DNA from: Euglena gracilis
Lineage: Eukaryota > Euglenida > Euglenophyceae > Euglenales
Direction of reading: 5' to 3'
DNA length: 64,000 nucleotides
Assembly (NCBI GenBank): GCA_039621445.1
Contig: CP154955.1
Coordinates: forward strand, 31,514,542 to 31,578,541
How positions within the stretch are numbered: the stretch's first letter is position 1; every line of letters starts with the position of its first letter. Positions 1 to 10,494 of the stretch are shown in pieces. The notes below the pieces were generated by a model that saw only the letters and a list, made by a program, of their open reading frames with translations, had not been told where the DNA came from and did no database searches. Position numbers and translations under genes: made by a program.

Positions 1-689
1 TGAAGAACATCTGCGTTGCCCTCTATTTCTGGCCTCTTGTGCGGAATATTTCCTCAGGCTTCGGTCCCCTTGAAGGTTGGCACCAAAGGCAACTGTAGAC
101 TGCGAAAATTCTTTGGACCACACTGGCCTTTGGTTGAGCGGAAACCTCATCTTCAGCAAGACTGCTTCCAGCTTCTTCTTCGTTGCTCATGTAATGAAAA
201 CAAACAGAAAACGAGGAAAATAACTGTGAAGGGAAGGAGATGCAAAAGCAAGTCATAGGATTCACAAAACTGAAGGGGGAGGAAATGAACAAATATTTCC
301 CTCTCTGTTTCACATTTTGAAAATGCTGAAAAATGGGCAATTGTGGGGGTCAAAAAAACCTTAAGCAACATTAAAACCCTTTAAAAAGTAAATAAAAAAG
401 TAAATAAAAAACTGGTCCCGGAAAATTTTTCGAAATTTAAGCAAAAAATAAATCTCAAAATCTCGGCAAAAACAAGTCACCTCCGACGAAAAAAAATGCT
501 TTCTGGCATCACTGGAACATTGTCTATCCACACAAAACTCAAAAAAAAAAATGGGTTTGATTCTCAACCCTGGTTTTGTGTCAAAAAATTCTACAACGAG
601 ACCTTGACATGTGGAAACTCTTGCACATGTTTTTTGGGGTGACCCCCCCGATGGTCCGTAAAACGCAACGATGCAAGGTGCCACAGGGA

Positions 690-860
690 GTTTTGTCCAA
701 AGTACGGTGGATGCCTCGAAGATTAAGGGAACTCGAGATTGAAAAGTTGGCTGAGAATTGAAAAGTCGCCCAGCCAGCTCAAGGGGGGGGGGGGGATGCC
801 AAGAGCTGCCATTGTCGCTGTCCAAAACGCGTAAAAATTGCTACCTCAGGGTTAAAGACT
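690..860 (+). pseudogene. degenerate gag scrap of the 53-63 kb chromovirus family
   Basis: This stretch resembles the gag coding region around 55075-55230. Both contain the run CGCCCAGCCAGCTCAAGGGG, preceded by a GCTGAGAATT block and followed by a CATTGTCGCTG / CGTTGTCGCTG block in the same order. The copy here has indels and a much longer G run at about 783-796, so it is not translatable. It shows that the methyltransferase-bearing chromovirus family (or a relative) has older copies nearby. The flanks from 1 to 690 show no recognisable gene. Confidence 0.5.
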
Positions 861-1029
861 GGTCACGGCTCGAAAGAACCTGCTGGGCCAGCTTTTTATC
901 ACAACTTTTTCCCCTGCCTGCCTGTGCATCAGTTTTTCGCACACAAATCCACACCTGGGCCTTGCAAAGACTTCAACAAGTTGAATGCAGTCAGCCCGAG
1001 CCGTTTCTTCAACATCGGTTCTTCATCAA

Positions 1030-1135
1030 TCTTGATGAAGAATTGATGGAAATGCTACTAAGCTCAAGCTCAAGCTTAGAGCTCATGCTACTAAGCTTAA
1101 GCTACTAAGCTCAAGCTACTCCAGTGAACTTAGTA
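1030..1135. repeat. AAGCTCAAGCT-type short tandem repeat
   Basis: Imperfect reiteration of AAGCTCAAGCT and CTACTAAGCT units. No coding potential is seen. Confidence 0.5.
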
Positions 1136-1291
1136 ATTGAAGTAAAGCCGTGTCCTGAACAACCGTTGGGTTCCTGGCAAACAAGCGTGTTCAGAACATG
1201 AGTTGATGGTCCAACCATGTTCAGTCCACGTTTTCCATCACTGTGCACATGAACAGAATGCATGCTGTACATTGGAATACGGTTTTTATAC

Positions 1292-1406
1292 ACAAATTGT
1301 GGCTGAGCCCAGAATCCAGCCTGAAAACGTGTTTCAGCCAGGGGCCCCCGAAGGGGCCCCTGAACACGTTTTCAAGGCTGAAAATCTGGGCTCAGCCACA
1401 ATTTGT
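1292..1406. repeat. long near-perfect hairpin
   Basis: Two arms of about 50 bp, starting ACAAATTGTGGCTGAGCCC and ending with its complement, meet at a GGGGCCCC/GGGGCCCC centre near 1350. The right arm runs directly into the left terminal repeat of the element at 1386-2838, so this is either an extended terminus of that element or a second related foldback. Confidence 0.7.
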
Positions 1407-1512
1407 TTAAAAACGTGTTCAGAGCCCGCCAAATGCCTGCCCTGAAATTCGTGGTCATGATTCACGCAAGGGGTCAAAAACGCGAATTTGTGAAATTCGG
1501 ACCCAAAAAACG

Positions 1513-1662
1513 ATGCCCTCACTGAAAACGTGCCTGAACACAGATGCCGTCACTGAAAACGTGTCATTGCCACAAATGCCGTCACTGAAAACGTGTCCTT
1601 GCCACAGATGCCGTCACTGAAAACGTGTCATTGCCACAAATGCCGTCACTGAAAACGTGTCA
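1513..1662. repeat. 32-bp minisatellite, left subterminal array
   Basis: About five units built around GCCGTCACTGAAAACGTGTC with spacer TTGCCACAAAT or TTGCCACAGAT. The period is 32 bp and the final unit runs into a C homopolymer. Confidence 0.85.
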
Positions 1663-1739
1663 CCCCCCCCCCTTTTTCTTTCTTTTTTTTTTTTTTTCCG
1701 CCGCCCTTCCCATATTGCTAAACGCACGGCAAACTTTGT

Positions 1740-2430
1740 GAATGGTCTTTTGCCACCTCCCCCTAGGACGGAACTGTTCCTGGCTGCTCTTGCGGTATAC
1801 CAGCAAGATGCCAAGAAGCCGAAGGTTGACCCCCTTCATGGCACCTTGCTGGCACAGGGCAATACAAAGAAAAAGTCCGGCACCCTGGGTGCAGAGCTTG
1901 CTGCTGTTGCCAACTGTTTGGAGTTCGCCAAACTGTGTCAACATCGGCAAGCCTGTTATCCTGAGCTGGATGCTTTCTTTGTTGCCTGGGCGGGATGGGA
2001 GCTGGAACCCAGCCTGTTGTTCGATGAGGCGATGGTCAACTTGGTGGTCAACTTGGGCAAATTTTTGGTGGGCAACTTGGTGGTCAACTGATGGTCAACA
2101 CGGTGGTCAACTTGGGCAAATTTTTGCGCCCCACCGAGTGAGGAACACGCGGTCGAAAATCAGGACCTGACCACTGTTCCCTCTGTCTTTCCCACCGCCG
2201 AGCAACGTTCCGCTCCTGCGGTCAGCTCTGTTGCCTCCTCTGACCAACCCCCTGTGCCCCGTGCTGTGTCCCGACTGCCTATGAAATGCGGTTTTTGTGG
2301 CGTTGCCATTCCGAAAAAAATCCAAATTGTGTGGAGCTGAACAAAGTTGTCTGTGACGCCTGCGGTTTGGCATATCATTTTCATTGCCAAGATTTGCGGC
2401 GGCCACCAAAGTATGGCTCTTTTTTTTTTT
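1740..2430 (+). pseudogene. captured coding fragment with PHD-finger-like cysteines
   Basis: Two protein-like stretches lie between the 32-bp arrays. Residues read from about 1770-2000 are ordinary in composition but unrecognised. From 2281 a CGFC pair is followed, after a one-base slip in an A run near 2315, by a single Cys, a CDAC pair and an HFHC group. This Cys/His spacing suggests a PHD-type zinc finger, a chromatin-reader fold. The reading is broken by the A run and a T17 tract at about 2420. It is probably a captured host gene fragment; the family call is tentative. Confidence 0.35.
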
Positions 2431-2609
2431 TTTTTTGTCGTGTGCCGTGATTTTCGTCCCTTCCCTGTCCTTGTGCCAAGGCAACCAAGCCAACTTCTTG
2501 TTGTCGTGTTGTAGAGTGCCCCCGACCCGCCTCACCTGTTGAGGACCACCCGGCCTCTCAACCGCACTCCGATTTTTCATGACAGCGTTTTTTGCTTTTT
2601 ACTCAGGGT

Positions 2610-2766
2610 TGCCACAAATGCCCTCATTGAAAAAGTGTCATTGCCACAAATGCCGTCACTGAAAACGTGTCCTTGCCACAGATGCCGTCACTGAAAACGT
2701 GTCATTGCCACAAATGCCGTCACTGAAAACGTGTCATTGCCACAAATGCCGTCATTGAAAACGTGT
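2610..2766. repeat. 32-bp minisatellite, right subterminal array
   Basis: The same unit as at 1513-1662, about five copies, ending at the right terminal inverted repeat. Confidence 0.85.
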
Positions 2767-2949
2767 TCATGACCACGAATTTCAGGGCAGGCATTTGGCG
2801 GGCTGAACACGTTTTTAATAAAAATTGTGGCCAAGCCCGGAATTGCAAAACGGCCTTAAATTGGCCACATCTTGGGCTAGGCGTGAAGTTACAGGGAAAT
2901 CAAACCGTTAGACAGGGCGTTCTGCGGGCTTTGTTTTAGGTTGGTCATT

Positions 2950-2972
2950 GTTACTGTCATTGTTATTGGTAT

Positions 2973-3015
<43 letters not shown>

Positions 3016-3122
3016 ATTGTTTTTCGCATTGGTATTGGTATTGGTATTGGTATTGTTCTTGTTATTGTTATTGTTGTTGTTATTACTATGGTGGTGGTTG
3101 TTGTTGTTATTGTTATTGTTTA
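2950..3122. repeat. GTT/ATT trinucleotide microsatellite
   Basis: Uninterrupted GTT units followed by mixed GGTATT and GTTATT units. The apparent poly-Val or poly-Leu readings are by-products of the repeat. Confidence 0.95.
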
Positions 3123-4150
3123 AAAGTTAGGACTCGCAACAGCTTCTTTTGTAACCATGCGCCCCCACATGTTTCCCCTCCTAAAAGCCATTTTCAGGGG
3201 TTCATTATGGGGGCAGGTCGCTGAGCTCTCATCACTTTTGAGCAAGCTTGCCACCTTGGAAAGGGGGGGGGGGTAGAACCCCCCCTCCCGCTCCTGGGAA
3301 GGCAGGAGAACTGCGGGTTATCACCATGACCCCAGACCAGGATTTTTTTTGTCACGAGCGACTGGATCCTGGCTTTCCAAATCACAGCTCAACGACGTAG
3401 GCTGAGGGGGGGTTCTGGTGGGTCAATACTAGACCCCCCCTCCAAATTTCGGTTTCTGAAAACTTTTTTTTGTATGCTAACTGTCTCGGCCTTCGGCCTC
3501 ACGCTTCTTAAAAAGCATCCCTGTGGGCATGGTATTTTGTATACAACGCCTGGATTTCAGGCTGATATCCAGGCTCCATAGTTGGTGTTTTTTTTTATGT
3601 CAGATCCCTGGCCCCCATTAACAGCCGCAAAAAAATGCACAACAAGTGCTTATACCCCCTGTTTGAGGTGAGGAGCTCCTTTGCTTGCCTCATGGTGCCA
3701 CGAGGAAGCAGAAGTTTGAGGCACTTGGTTGGGTGGCTGGCGGCCTATGCAGGGTTATATATGTATATATATGCCAAAAAATGCAATTTTCGGCCATTTT
3801 CGACCATTTTTGGCCAAAAAAGTGCTTTTGTGGCGAACTTCACTGGTGAAGTACACTGTTGGGGTTGGCAGAGGGGGAGGAGGTGGTCCATGACCCCCTG
3901 GTGAAGTTTCAAACGGTGAACTTCTCCATAGGAGGGTGGTCCAAAATGACCAAAGTCTGCTGCCTGATCTCCAGGCCCAGGAGCTTCACTTTCGTTCAAT
4001 GGGGGGGGGTCACTGAGCTCTTATCTCTTTAAAAGAAAGAGTGAACCCATTCCCAGGTAGGTGCAGATTATCACCATGACCCTGGCCCCGTTTCCATATC
4101 TTTTTTTTCCAGCCACGATATGGGGTGAGGCGGGTTGCGGGGGACAACGA
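3123..4150. other. no gene seen
   Basis: Low-coding sequence with several C7-C9 and G7-G10 tracts. At about 3833-3930 a CTTCACTGGTGAAGT palindrome occurs that resembles the one at 8459-8510. Confidence 0.5.
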
Positions 4151-4154
4151 AAAG

Positions 4155-4795
4155 GTGATTACCCCCCCCCCTCCCAATTGGCATTTGCCTCCGTCCGCCA
4201 GACATGGGTCCAACAGATTTTCGAAAACGAGACACAAACCTCCAAAAACGTTTTGGATTATCATTTGGCACTTATGCATTTCAAAAATTTTTTTTTAATT
4301 CATGATAAGTCGACCTCCGAAATGGAGGTACCCCCCTTGGGACATGATGTTTCCCGACCCCTAATTTGCAATTAGGCATCCCAGCCGGAGCCCGGAGGGG
4401 TTTGTTTGCCGGTTCCAAATTGGGCATCGCCAAGAAATTTTGAGTGACATTTGCCCTGATTGGAGCCATAAAATGTGCACGACAACTGTCTTTGCCAAAA
4501 ATTTAGGGCGCTACATCTTCCCAAAAGGGAAAATTTCCCCGGATGTTCGCATTCATTTTTCCTACGTTGTGAGGACCAAAAAAAAAACAAAGCCCATTGC
4601 GAATGTTGCACCAATCCCAAGGTCCCCCTCCTCCTGGGATGCCCTGCCAAATGCCCCCCCCCACCTCCCAATGCAATTTGCATCCGGCCGCCAGAGCATG
4701 GTCCAAAAAAGATTTTCGACGAGGACAGCAAAACCTCCAAACCGACTCTGTTTTGGATTGAGTCAATTTGCACTTATGCATTAGTCAAAAACAAG
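4155..4795 (+). repeat. pair of diverged direct repeats of about 130 bp
   Basis: Segments at about 4155-4290 and 4655-4795 share the order: C-rich tract, CTCCCAAT, CATTTGC/CAATTTGCATCC, CGCCAGA-CATGG, ATTTTCGA, CAAAACCTCCAAA-like, TTTTGGATT and CACTTATGCATT. They look like two old copies of one small element. The long open reading from 4475 crosses the second copy and is not convincing as a gene. Nothing is recognised from 4800 to 5590. Confidence 0.5.
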
Positions 4796-5589
4796 GTTTG
4801 TAATTGGATGTCACACAATATCACAAATGTCCCATGCTTGGAAACATCGCTCACAAGTGCCGGACAAGAACAAAATCAACAACAACAACATCATGAACAA
4901 CAACATAATAGGAATAATGACAATGATAACGAGATGCTATTGGTGCCAAACAGACAAAGGAAGAGGAACTATCACACCAGAAAGGCATTGTCCGGTGACG
5001 TTTGGAGTCGCCAACTCTGTTTTGGGAATGTTTCGGGATGGGATGGTATGCAAACACATTGCAAACACCTCGTGGCCTTTCGGCCAGGAACATGCGGAGC
5101 ACACAACCACACCGCCTTACAAACATCCTGGGCACTTCCAAGTACGTTTGGGAGCACGGCGGAGATCAGCACAGACACAATGGTAAATGTCGTTGCACAT
5201 AACACAGGACACCGAGCGAGCCACATCAGAAGAGGTTGGGAAACCAACCTTCACACCACAGCGGGACACATAACATCACTAGTGGTGGAAGGGAAAAGGG
5301 GGGGAACGGTGTCAAGTTGCTGAAAGATAGGTGCCCCCTCCGCAAATGGAAAAGCCTCCCAGCGGCCTCGGAAATGAAACAAAATCAAAGGAAAACTCCA
5401 GAGACCTAAATTGAAGCCCTTAAAATGCCATATCTAACGGTATTTTTGATTTCCCCGCAACTCCCCGCCCAGCCTGAGTTACGGCCATTTTTTCGGCCAA
5501 TTTTGGCCATTTTGTACAGTTTTGGCTTGTTTTGACTTGACTGTTTTCGGCCATTTTTGGGGTCAAAAGGTCGAAAAAAATCGCTCCCA

Positions 5590-5870
5590 GACCCGGAAAA
5601 ACCGTTTTTGAGTCGAAAATGAGCATTTTTCGACCACCCGGCCCCCGTTCCTGGCCCGAAACCCATGGAGTTTGGGTCAATAACGGATCAAAAAAGTCGG
5701 AAAAAATGAAAAAAAATTGCCCAAACCGATGTTTTTGGGCCTCCCGAACGCAGAAAAACTGTTTTTTTGAGTTTTGACCCCCCCGTTTCTGGCCCGAAAT
5801 GCATGGGTTTTGGTTACTTCTGGGTCAAAAAGTCGAAAAAAATCCAACAAAACGGGTATGGGGTGTATGG
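5590..5870. repeat. diverged tandem repeat, period about 140 bp
   Basis: The block CCCCCGTT(C/T)CTGGCCCGAAA followed by CATGG and GGGTCAAAAAGTCG-like sequence occurs near 5640 and again near 5780. No coding signal. Confidence 0.5.
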
Positions 5871-6316
5871 GGTGGTTATCCTTTCAGATACACCGTAAAA
5901 GTAAGTTGCAAATTATAAATTACGCGAAATTCACAATGCTAGTCTTTTCGGCATTCCATTACGTTCAAAACCTGGTCACGGGGGGGGGGGGGTCACGGGG
6001 AAGTATGGCACTTTGGAGGTAGCCGGGAGGCAGCATCAATGATCCATAAAAAGAAAGGCTGAAGTGATGAAGGTCATTGTATGAAAATCGAAGGTTCGAT
6101 TCTCGAGTCACAGGGTTAGCACCCCCGTGGTTGTTGCCTAGTAGCCCAAATTAATCACTGAGAAATTCCCCTGAGAAAGAGTCTATTTGGGTGTTCTGGT
6201 CAAGAAGCAGTAAAAAATGTCGCAAAAGCCCAGAGTCAAGAAAGAAACCGACCCCCCCCCGTTACCGAGAAGAAGAAAAAAGGTGTCCCTGGGAATGTGC
6301 TGAGTAGATACATTGT

Positions 6317-6722
6317 CCTAAACCCCCCCCCTAATAAGTGCACGGGTGCACGCATTTTAAGGACGTAGTTTCGGACCCCAAGGGGTGCGCACTTATCAGG
6401 GCACTGCACATTTTTTAGGGCAAAGCCAAAAATACTGACGTTACCCCCACTCTTTTTCAATTTTACCCCTGTTTTGTGATTTCAAGCTATGAGTCAAGTG
6501 ATTATGTGTCAAATGTGTCAAATTTGGGCTTGGACGATAGAAATATTTGGTCTGAGAAGGACAGTTCTGAGAATTGTGTGTGCTTTCTGACATGAGATGC
6601 GACAGCAGTCTCTCCTTTGGAGGGGTTCGCACTTTTTAGGGAGGTAGTTTCGGACCCTTGGGGGGTGCGCACTTGTTAGGGCACTGCGCGCAATTAGGGC
6701 ACTTATTAGAGGGGGGTTTAGG
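6317..6722. mobile_element. MITE-like element with 24-bp terminal inverted repeats
   Basis: Left end CCTAAACCCCCCCC then CTAATAAGTGC; right end is its inverse with one mismatch and one C/G length difference. Internally, AGTTTCGGACCC followed by GGGGTGCGCACTT occurs near both ends in the same orientation. The element is 406 bp and has no reading frame of note. No target duplication is evident. Confidence 0.65.
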
Positions 6723-7400
6723 TGGTGAGAGGCATGAAGAGAACATAGGTTGAGAATGCCGAATGCAGAAGTCACACGACGAAGAGTGCAGTGAAACTCT
6801 CCAACATGGAAAGAAAACATTTCATAATAAACCCTCATGACTCGTGAAAAAGAACCCCCCCCCCATCGTTCAGGCCGATAATCAATAAATCCATTTGCTC
6901 AGAGTCCCAACAATCCACCATGCAATGTCTATGTGCACATTTCCATCACAAGACTATATCGCACTGGAAATGGCCTCCAATTGTGGAGATGGCTTGGAGG
7001 GTTGGTCAAAATGCTGGTTTCGCACTTTTTCAGCCATTGGCTGTTCCATCAACACCGAAACTTGCGCGGATAACGCGGTAAGATCATTTTGCAGATTTGG
7101 TAATTGCCGTTTCACGTTTTTTTCGGTATTCATGAGGCAAAACTTTCACCATCTTGGGCAGAAAAATCGGTGAAATTCACGGAATCACCGCTCAATTGCA
7201 AAAGGCGCCGTTGCGCTTCATAGTGTGACAAACTATCCCAAATCGGGATTATTGGGTGGTTCATGCAACTTTTGCTGTAAGTGTGGAAAAATTGCCGTAA
7301 TTGGCTCCAATTGATGGGATAAAGCTTGCAAACTATGTTGCATGTGCCCCCCCAATTTCCTTATGAAGAAAATTAAAGGTCTTTTTTTTTGACGGTTCAC
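6723..7400. other. no gene seen
   Basis: Mixed-composition sequence without a convincing reading frame or repeat on either strand. Confidence 0.5.
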
Positions 7401-7404
7401 GGGT

Positions 7405-7482
7405 CTGCCCATATTGTACCCCCCCCATAATGTACCCCCCCCAGAAAATGGCTCCCAGGGGGGGGTACAATATGGGGGGGGA
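7405..7482. repeat. short foldback element
   Basis: CCATATTGTACCCCCCCC at the left is matched by its inverse at the right around a short loop. No coding potential. Confidence 0.8.
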
Positions 7483-8070
7483 ATGGTATATTAAAAAAGT
7501 CAGCCCCCCCCATAAATGGAAAAAAATCTGCCCCCTTCACAAAAATTCCCTTTCTGCAAAACTTTGTGCAAAAAAAGCATGCAGAAGAAGCCTGAGTGGG
7601 ACCATTCCCGATTGTAGTAAAGTAACGTGTCCCTCTGGCTTGTCCACCGTGTAGCACAGGGAAGAACCGGTCTTTCAGCACTGAAGCAGGCAAAAAACAA
7701 TTACGGTTGGCAACCAACAACACACCAGTGACGACTGAACTCACCACTCTGTCTCTTCCCTTGTCCTTCAAATAGTTTGACACCAATTTCTTGGCTATGC
7801 CAGGCACAGTGGGGGGAGGGGACATAAACTCTTTGGAGATAGGATCTGCACAGATGACTTCTGGCCTTCTTGGATGCAAGTCTCTTAGCTTGGCCTGCAC
7901 CTTGGTGCTACCCATCAGACATGAGATGGCGCACCGCCTTGCCAAATGCCCCCTTCCATCAAGCCCCACAACGTGTTCAGGAATGGGCCTTCTCGCAGCC
8001 TATCCACCTTGTCATCCATGGATGGGACTGACGTGCTTCTTTTTTTCTTGCAGTCAGGCCGAGGGATGCT

Positions 8071-8324
8071 GCTCGGGGGGGGGGTCCGGGACTCGCCCCT
8101 CCCCCCCAGCGCGGCCGCTCGCCCCCACCCCCCTCCCCCCACTGTGCCTAGCATAGCCAAGAAAAAAGCATTTTTGAGCAAAAATGGCCCAAAGATGGCC
8201 AAAAATGACCACTTTTTGGACTTGAAAATGGGCCGCGCGGCCGCCCTCGGACCCCCCTCACCCCCCTCCCCCCCGCGCGGCCGCTCGCCCCCCCCCCCTC
8301 AGCCCCACCCATTGTGCCTAGCCT
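8071..8324. mobile_element. 254-bp GC-rich element with 11-bp target duplication
   Basis: CCGAGGGATGC at 8059-8070 (ends approximate by one base) and again at 8325-8335 flank this insert. With the insert and one copy removed, the minus-strand protein-like reading on both sides is in the same frame, which independently supports insertion. The insert has a CGGGGGGGGGGTCCGGGAC start, two GCGCGGCCGC blocks, an A/T-richer core and an ATTGTGCCTAGC end. Confidence 0.65.
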
Positions 8325-8458
8325 CCGAGGGATGCCTTGGCGATACTCGTCCCACAAAGCAGCCAGGTCACCTACCTTGAAACGATTGACTCGTGGAGAT
8401 CAGGCGGTGAACTTTGGGTTTCTCGGGCGGGACCCCCCCCCTTCATTGGAAATACATG

Positions 8459-8512
8459 GACGAACTTCACCGGTGAAGTTCACCGGTGAACTTCACCAGT
8501 GAAGTTTCTCCA
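8459..8512. repeat. nested CTTCACCGGTGAAG palindromes
   Basis: GAACTTCACCGGTGAAGTTC is a perfect 20-bp palindrome, followed at once by two further variants of the same unit. Confidence 0.85.
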
Positions 8513-8674
8513 TGAAATTCGTTTTAGGGGAGGAGCCCCCAACCCCCCCCCCACCCCTGCCTAACCTCCCGTGATCTGATGAGTTGGGTTGCTTGTCCCT
8601 TGTGGCCCTTTCCACCCCAATGGCGACCAGAGGGTCACCTTTTGGAAGAGGGCCCAATCTCAGGGGGTGTATGA

Positions 8675-8976
8675 GTCGCGGGGGGGGTCGCGGGGGGGTC
8701 GCGGGGGGGGGTCGCGGGGGGAACGTGGAAGTTTTGACGGGCCACGCGTGACAAGTGTGACCTTTCATACAACGTCGCATGGGACCTATTTTTAGAACAT
8801 TTGGGTCCAAAAATAGCTCCAATTAGGAATTTGTCACACATTTTTTGGCAATTTTGATTCCTAATTTGAGAACAAATTAGGAATTGGGGGCGATTTTTTG
8901 GCTCCTACTAGGATGTGGAAACCCTCCGGTCGCGCGGGGGGGTCGCGGGGGGGTCGCGGGGGGGGGTCGCGGGGGA
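8675..8976 (+). repeat. two G-rich GGGTCGCGGGGG tandem tracts
   Basis: At 8678-8720 and 8932-8975 the unit GGGGGTCGCG is repeated three to four times. Runs of five to nine G separated by TCGC fit the pattern of G-quadruplex-forming DNA on the plus strand. Confidence 0.8.
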
Positions 8977-9849
8977 TACACCCCCTCACGAACGTCCAGA
9001 GCAGAGACGTTGCTGCAGCTCAGCCCAGGCTACGCCCCACAATGTGACAGCCGCACGTGGGATGTGCCGGAACAGAGGCCTTGTGGTGGACAGAATCTCG
9101 AGAATTGATGATGACATAAGCGCATTTGGGGCGTCCAACGGAGTGGATGAAGGCATGTGGTTGCGTGACGATGAGCTCACGGCTGCATGGGCTGGTGGTG
9201 GGTGGCTTGCGGGCGGGAGACGGGTTGGGGTGGAGTCCGGTCGCACACGGTACTAGTTCTCACCTGCGCCGTTTGCCTTCTGGGAGGAGCTTGAGGCAAT
9301 GTCCACACACCCAGCGTTGTGTGTCCTGAAGCCAAACAGACGGAAGGCTTCTCTCCTTCGGCGACGTGGACCATTGCTACCATGCCCCCCCCCCCCTACT
9401 GTTCCCCCCTTTTGGGTCCATGGAGGCTGGGCGCGCCCTTCGGGGGGGGGGGGGGTCCGGGACCCCCCCCCTTCCCCCCCCTGCGCGGCCGCCCGCGCAG
9501 CCGCTCGCCCCCCCCATGGACCCCCCTTCCCCCCACTGTGCCTAGCATAACCAAGAAAAAAATTTGTGAAAAAATCGCGACTTTTTGAGGCCCAAAAATG
9601 ACCATTTTTCGGACATAAAATGGCAAATTTGGGGGCCGCGCGCTCTACGCGCGGCCAAAAAAGAACCTTTTGGTCATGGCAAAAAAATGACCACTTTTTG
9701 GACCCGAAAATCACCGATTTTAGGATACGCGCCGCTCGCGCGGCCGCCCTCGGACCCGGCACCCCCCTCTCCCCCCCTGCGCGGCCGCCCGCGCGGCCGC
9801 CCGCCCCCCCCCCCCCCCCGCGCCCCTCCCCCTCCGCTGTGCCTAGCCT

Positions 9850-10245
9850 CATACTTGGCATTTTTTTGTTTTTTTATAAAAAAAAACAACGTGTTTTTTT
9901 TAAAAAAAAACGCCAAAAAAACAAAAGGAAAATTTCATTGAAAAAACTCGTTATGAAACACCCAAACATACTTCGAATCCTACTAAGTTCAAAAATTGCC
10001 AAAAAAATGGTCAAAAACATTCAAAAAATGCAAAAAATGCAACTTTAGGACTTCTTTCATTTTTTGTTTAAGGAAATATTTGGCAGAAATGCCCCAAAAC
10101 TTGCCAAAAATGATTGAAAATATGCATTCAAAAATCTTTCCGAGCAAAACCTTGTTGGCGTTTTTTTTGTTTTTTTTTAAAAAAATATTGTTAGAATTAA
10201 AAAAAACAAAAAAACAAAGTCCAAAAAAAACAGGTTGCCAACTAT
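9850..10245. mobile_element. A/T-rich insert bracketed by TGCCTAGCCTC
   Basis: Poly-A and poly-T rich sequence with T8GT8 and A9 blocks at both ends. TGCCTAGCCTC occurs at about 9839-9849 and 10246-10256, which could be an 11-bp target duplication or the shared terminus of the neighbouring GC-rich modules. No gene. Confidence 0.4.
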
Positions 10246-10257
10246 GCCTAGCCTCCT

Positions 10258-10330
10258 CCCATGGGAACAGTAAGGGGGGGAACAGCAAGGGGGGGGGACG
10301 AGCCCCCCCCCCCCCTACTGTTCCCATGGG
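10258..10330. repeat. foldback with CCCATGGGAACAGTA arms
   Basis: CCCATGGGAACAGTA followed by G tracts is mirrored by C tracts and TACTGTTCCCATGGG. Confidence 0.85.
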
Positions 10331-10494
10331 CCATGAACTGACCAACCGAATTAGACCCAAAAGTGCCAAAATGAAGCCTTTTTGGTTCACATGCTTGAAA
10401 ATTGCACCTCCACAACCAGGGAATTTCTTAAGGACCCCCCGGGGGGGGGGGGTCCAGCCTCCGGCTGGCAAAAAGGCTGCTGGCTGGATTTGAG

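Larger units (their letters stand above)
1386..2838. mobile_element. inverted-repeat DNA element carrying captured sequence (Pack-type)
   Basis: About 75 bp at 1386-1461 reappears as an imperfect inverted copy at 2761-2838; both contain the block CCCGCCAAATGCCTGCCCTG. Inside each terminus lies an array of a 32-bp repeat, in direct orientation at both ends. Between the arrays is protein-like sequence rather than a transposase. Long terminal inverted repeats, subterminal repeats and cargo are the layout of non-autonomous Pack-type elements. The superfamily is unknown and I could not define a target duplication. Confidence 0.6.
7500..9410 (-). pseudogene. decayed non-LTR (LINE-like) retroelement reading, N-terminal part
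   Basis: Scattered minus-strand fragments read, in order from 9400 down: a WVCGHC zinc-binding stretch (about 9260-9390); RHIPRAAVTLW (about 9040); GVERATRDKQP (about 8600); a DLAALWDEYRQGIPR stretch (about 8340-8390) continuing at 7975-8058; then GHLARRCAISCLMGST and LRDLHPRRPE (about 7870-7950). The order and wording resemble the region ahead of the reverse transcriptase in LINE-like elements of algae (Cys-rich head, HIPRAA, LARRCA, LHPRRP). No RT catalytic motif is present. Frameshifts and inserted GC-rich modules break it. The open reading at 7535-7830 continues without a recognisable domain. The family call is an inference from memory of such proteins. Confidence 0.35.
8071..9849. repeat. 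family of GC-rich modules ending in CTGTGCCTAGC
   Basis: At least four related stretches (about 8075-8150, 8225-8324, 9437-9546 and 9722-9849) share the order GGTCCGGGAC or CCTCGGACCC, a C-rich run, GCGCGGCCGC, CGCCCCCC, CCCCACTGTGCCTAGC, often followed by ATAGCCAAG and an A run. They look like copies of one short mobile module. Confidence 0.6.

Noticed and set aside
2941-3130. Poly-Val and poly-Leu membrane-like peptides
   Set aside because: Reading of the GTT/ATT microsatellite.
4475-5323. A 282-residue plus-strand reading
   Set aside because: It begins inside a diverged repeat, has low-complexity Gln/Asn and Pro runs and no recognisable domain or codon bias.
6055-6115. tRNA-like or SINE box B sequence (GGTTCGATTC)
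   Set aside because: A convincing acceptor stem, D arm and anticodon arm could not be built around it.
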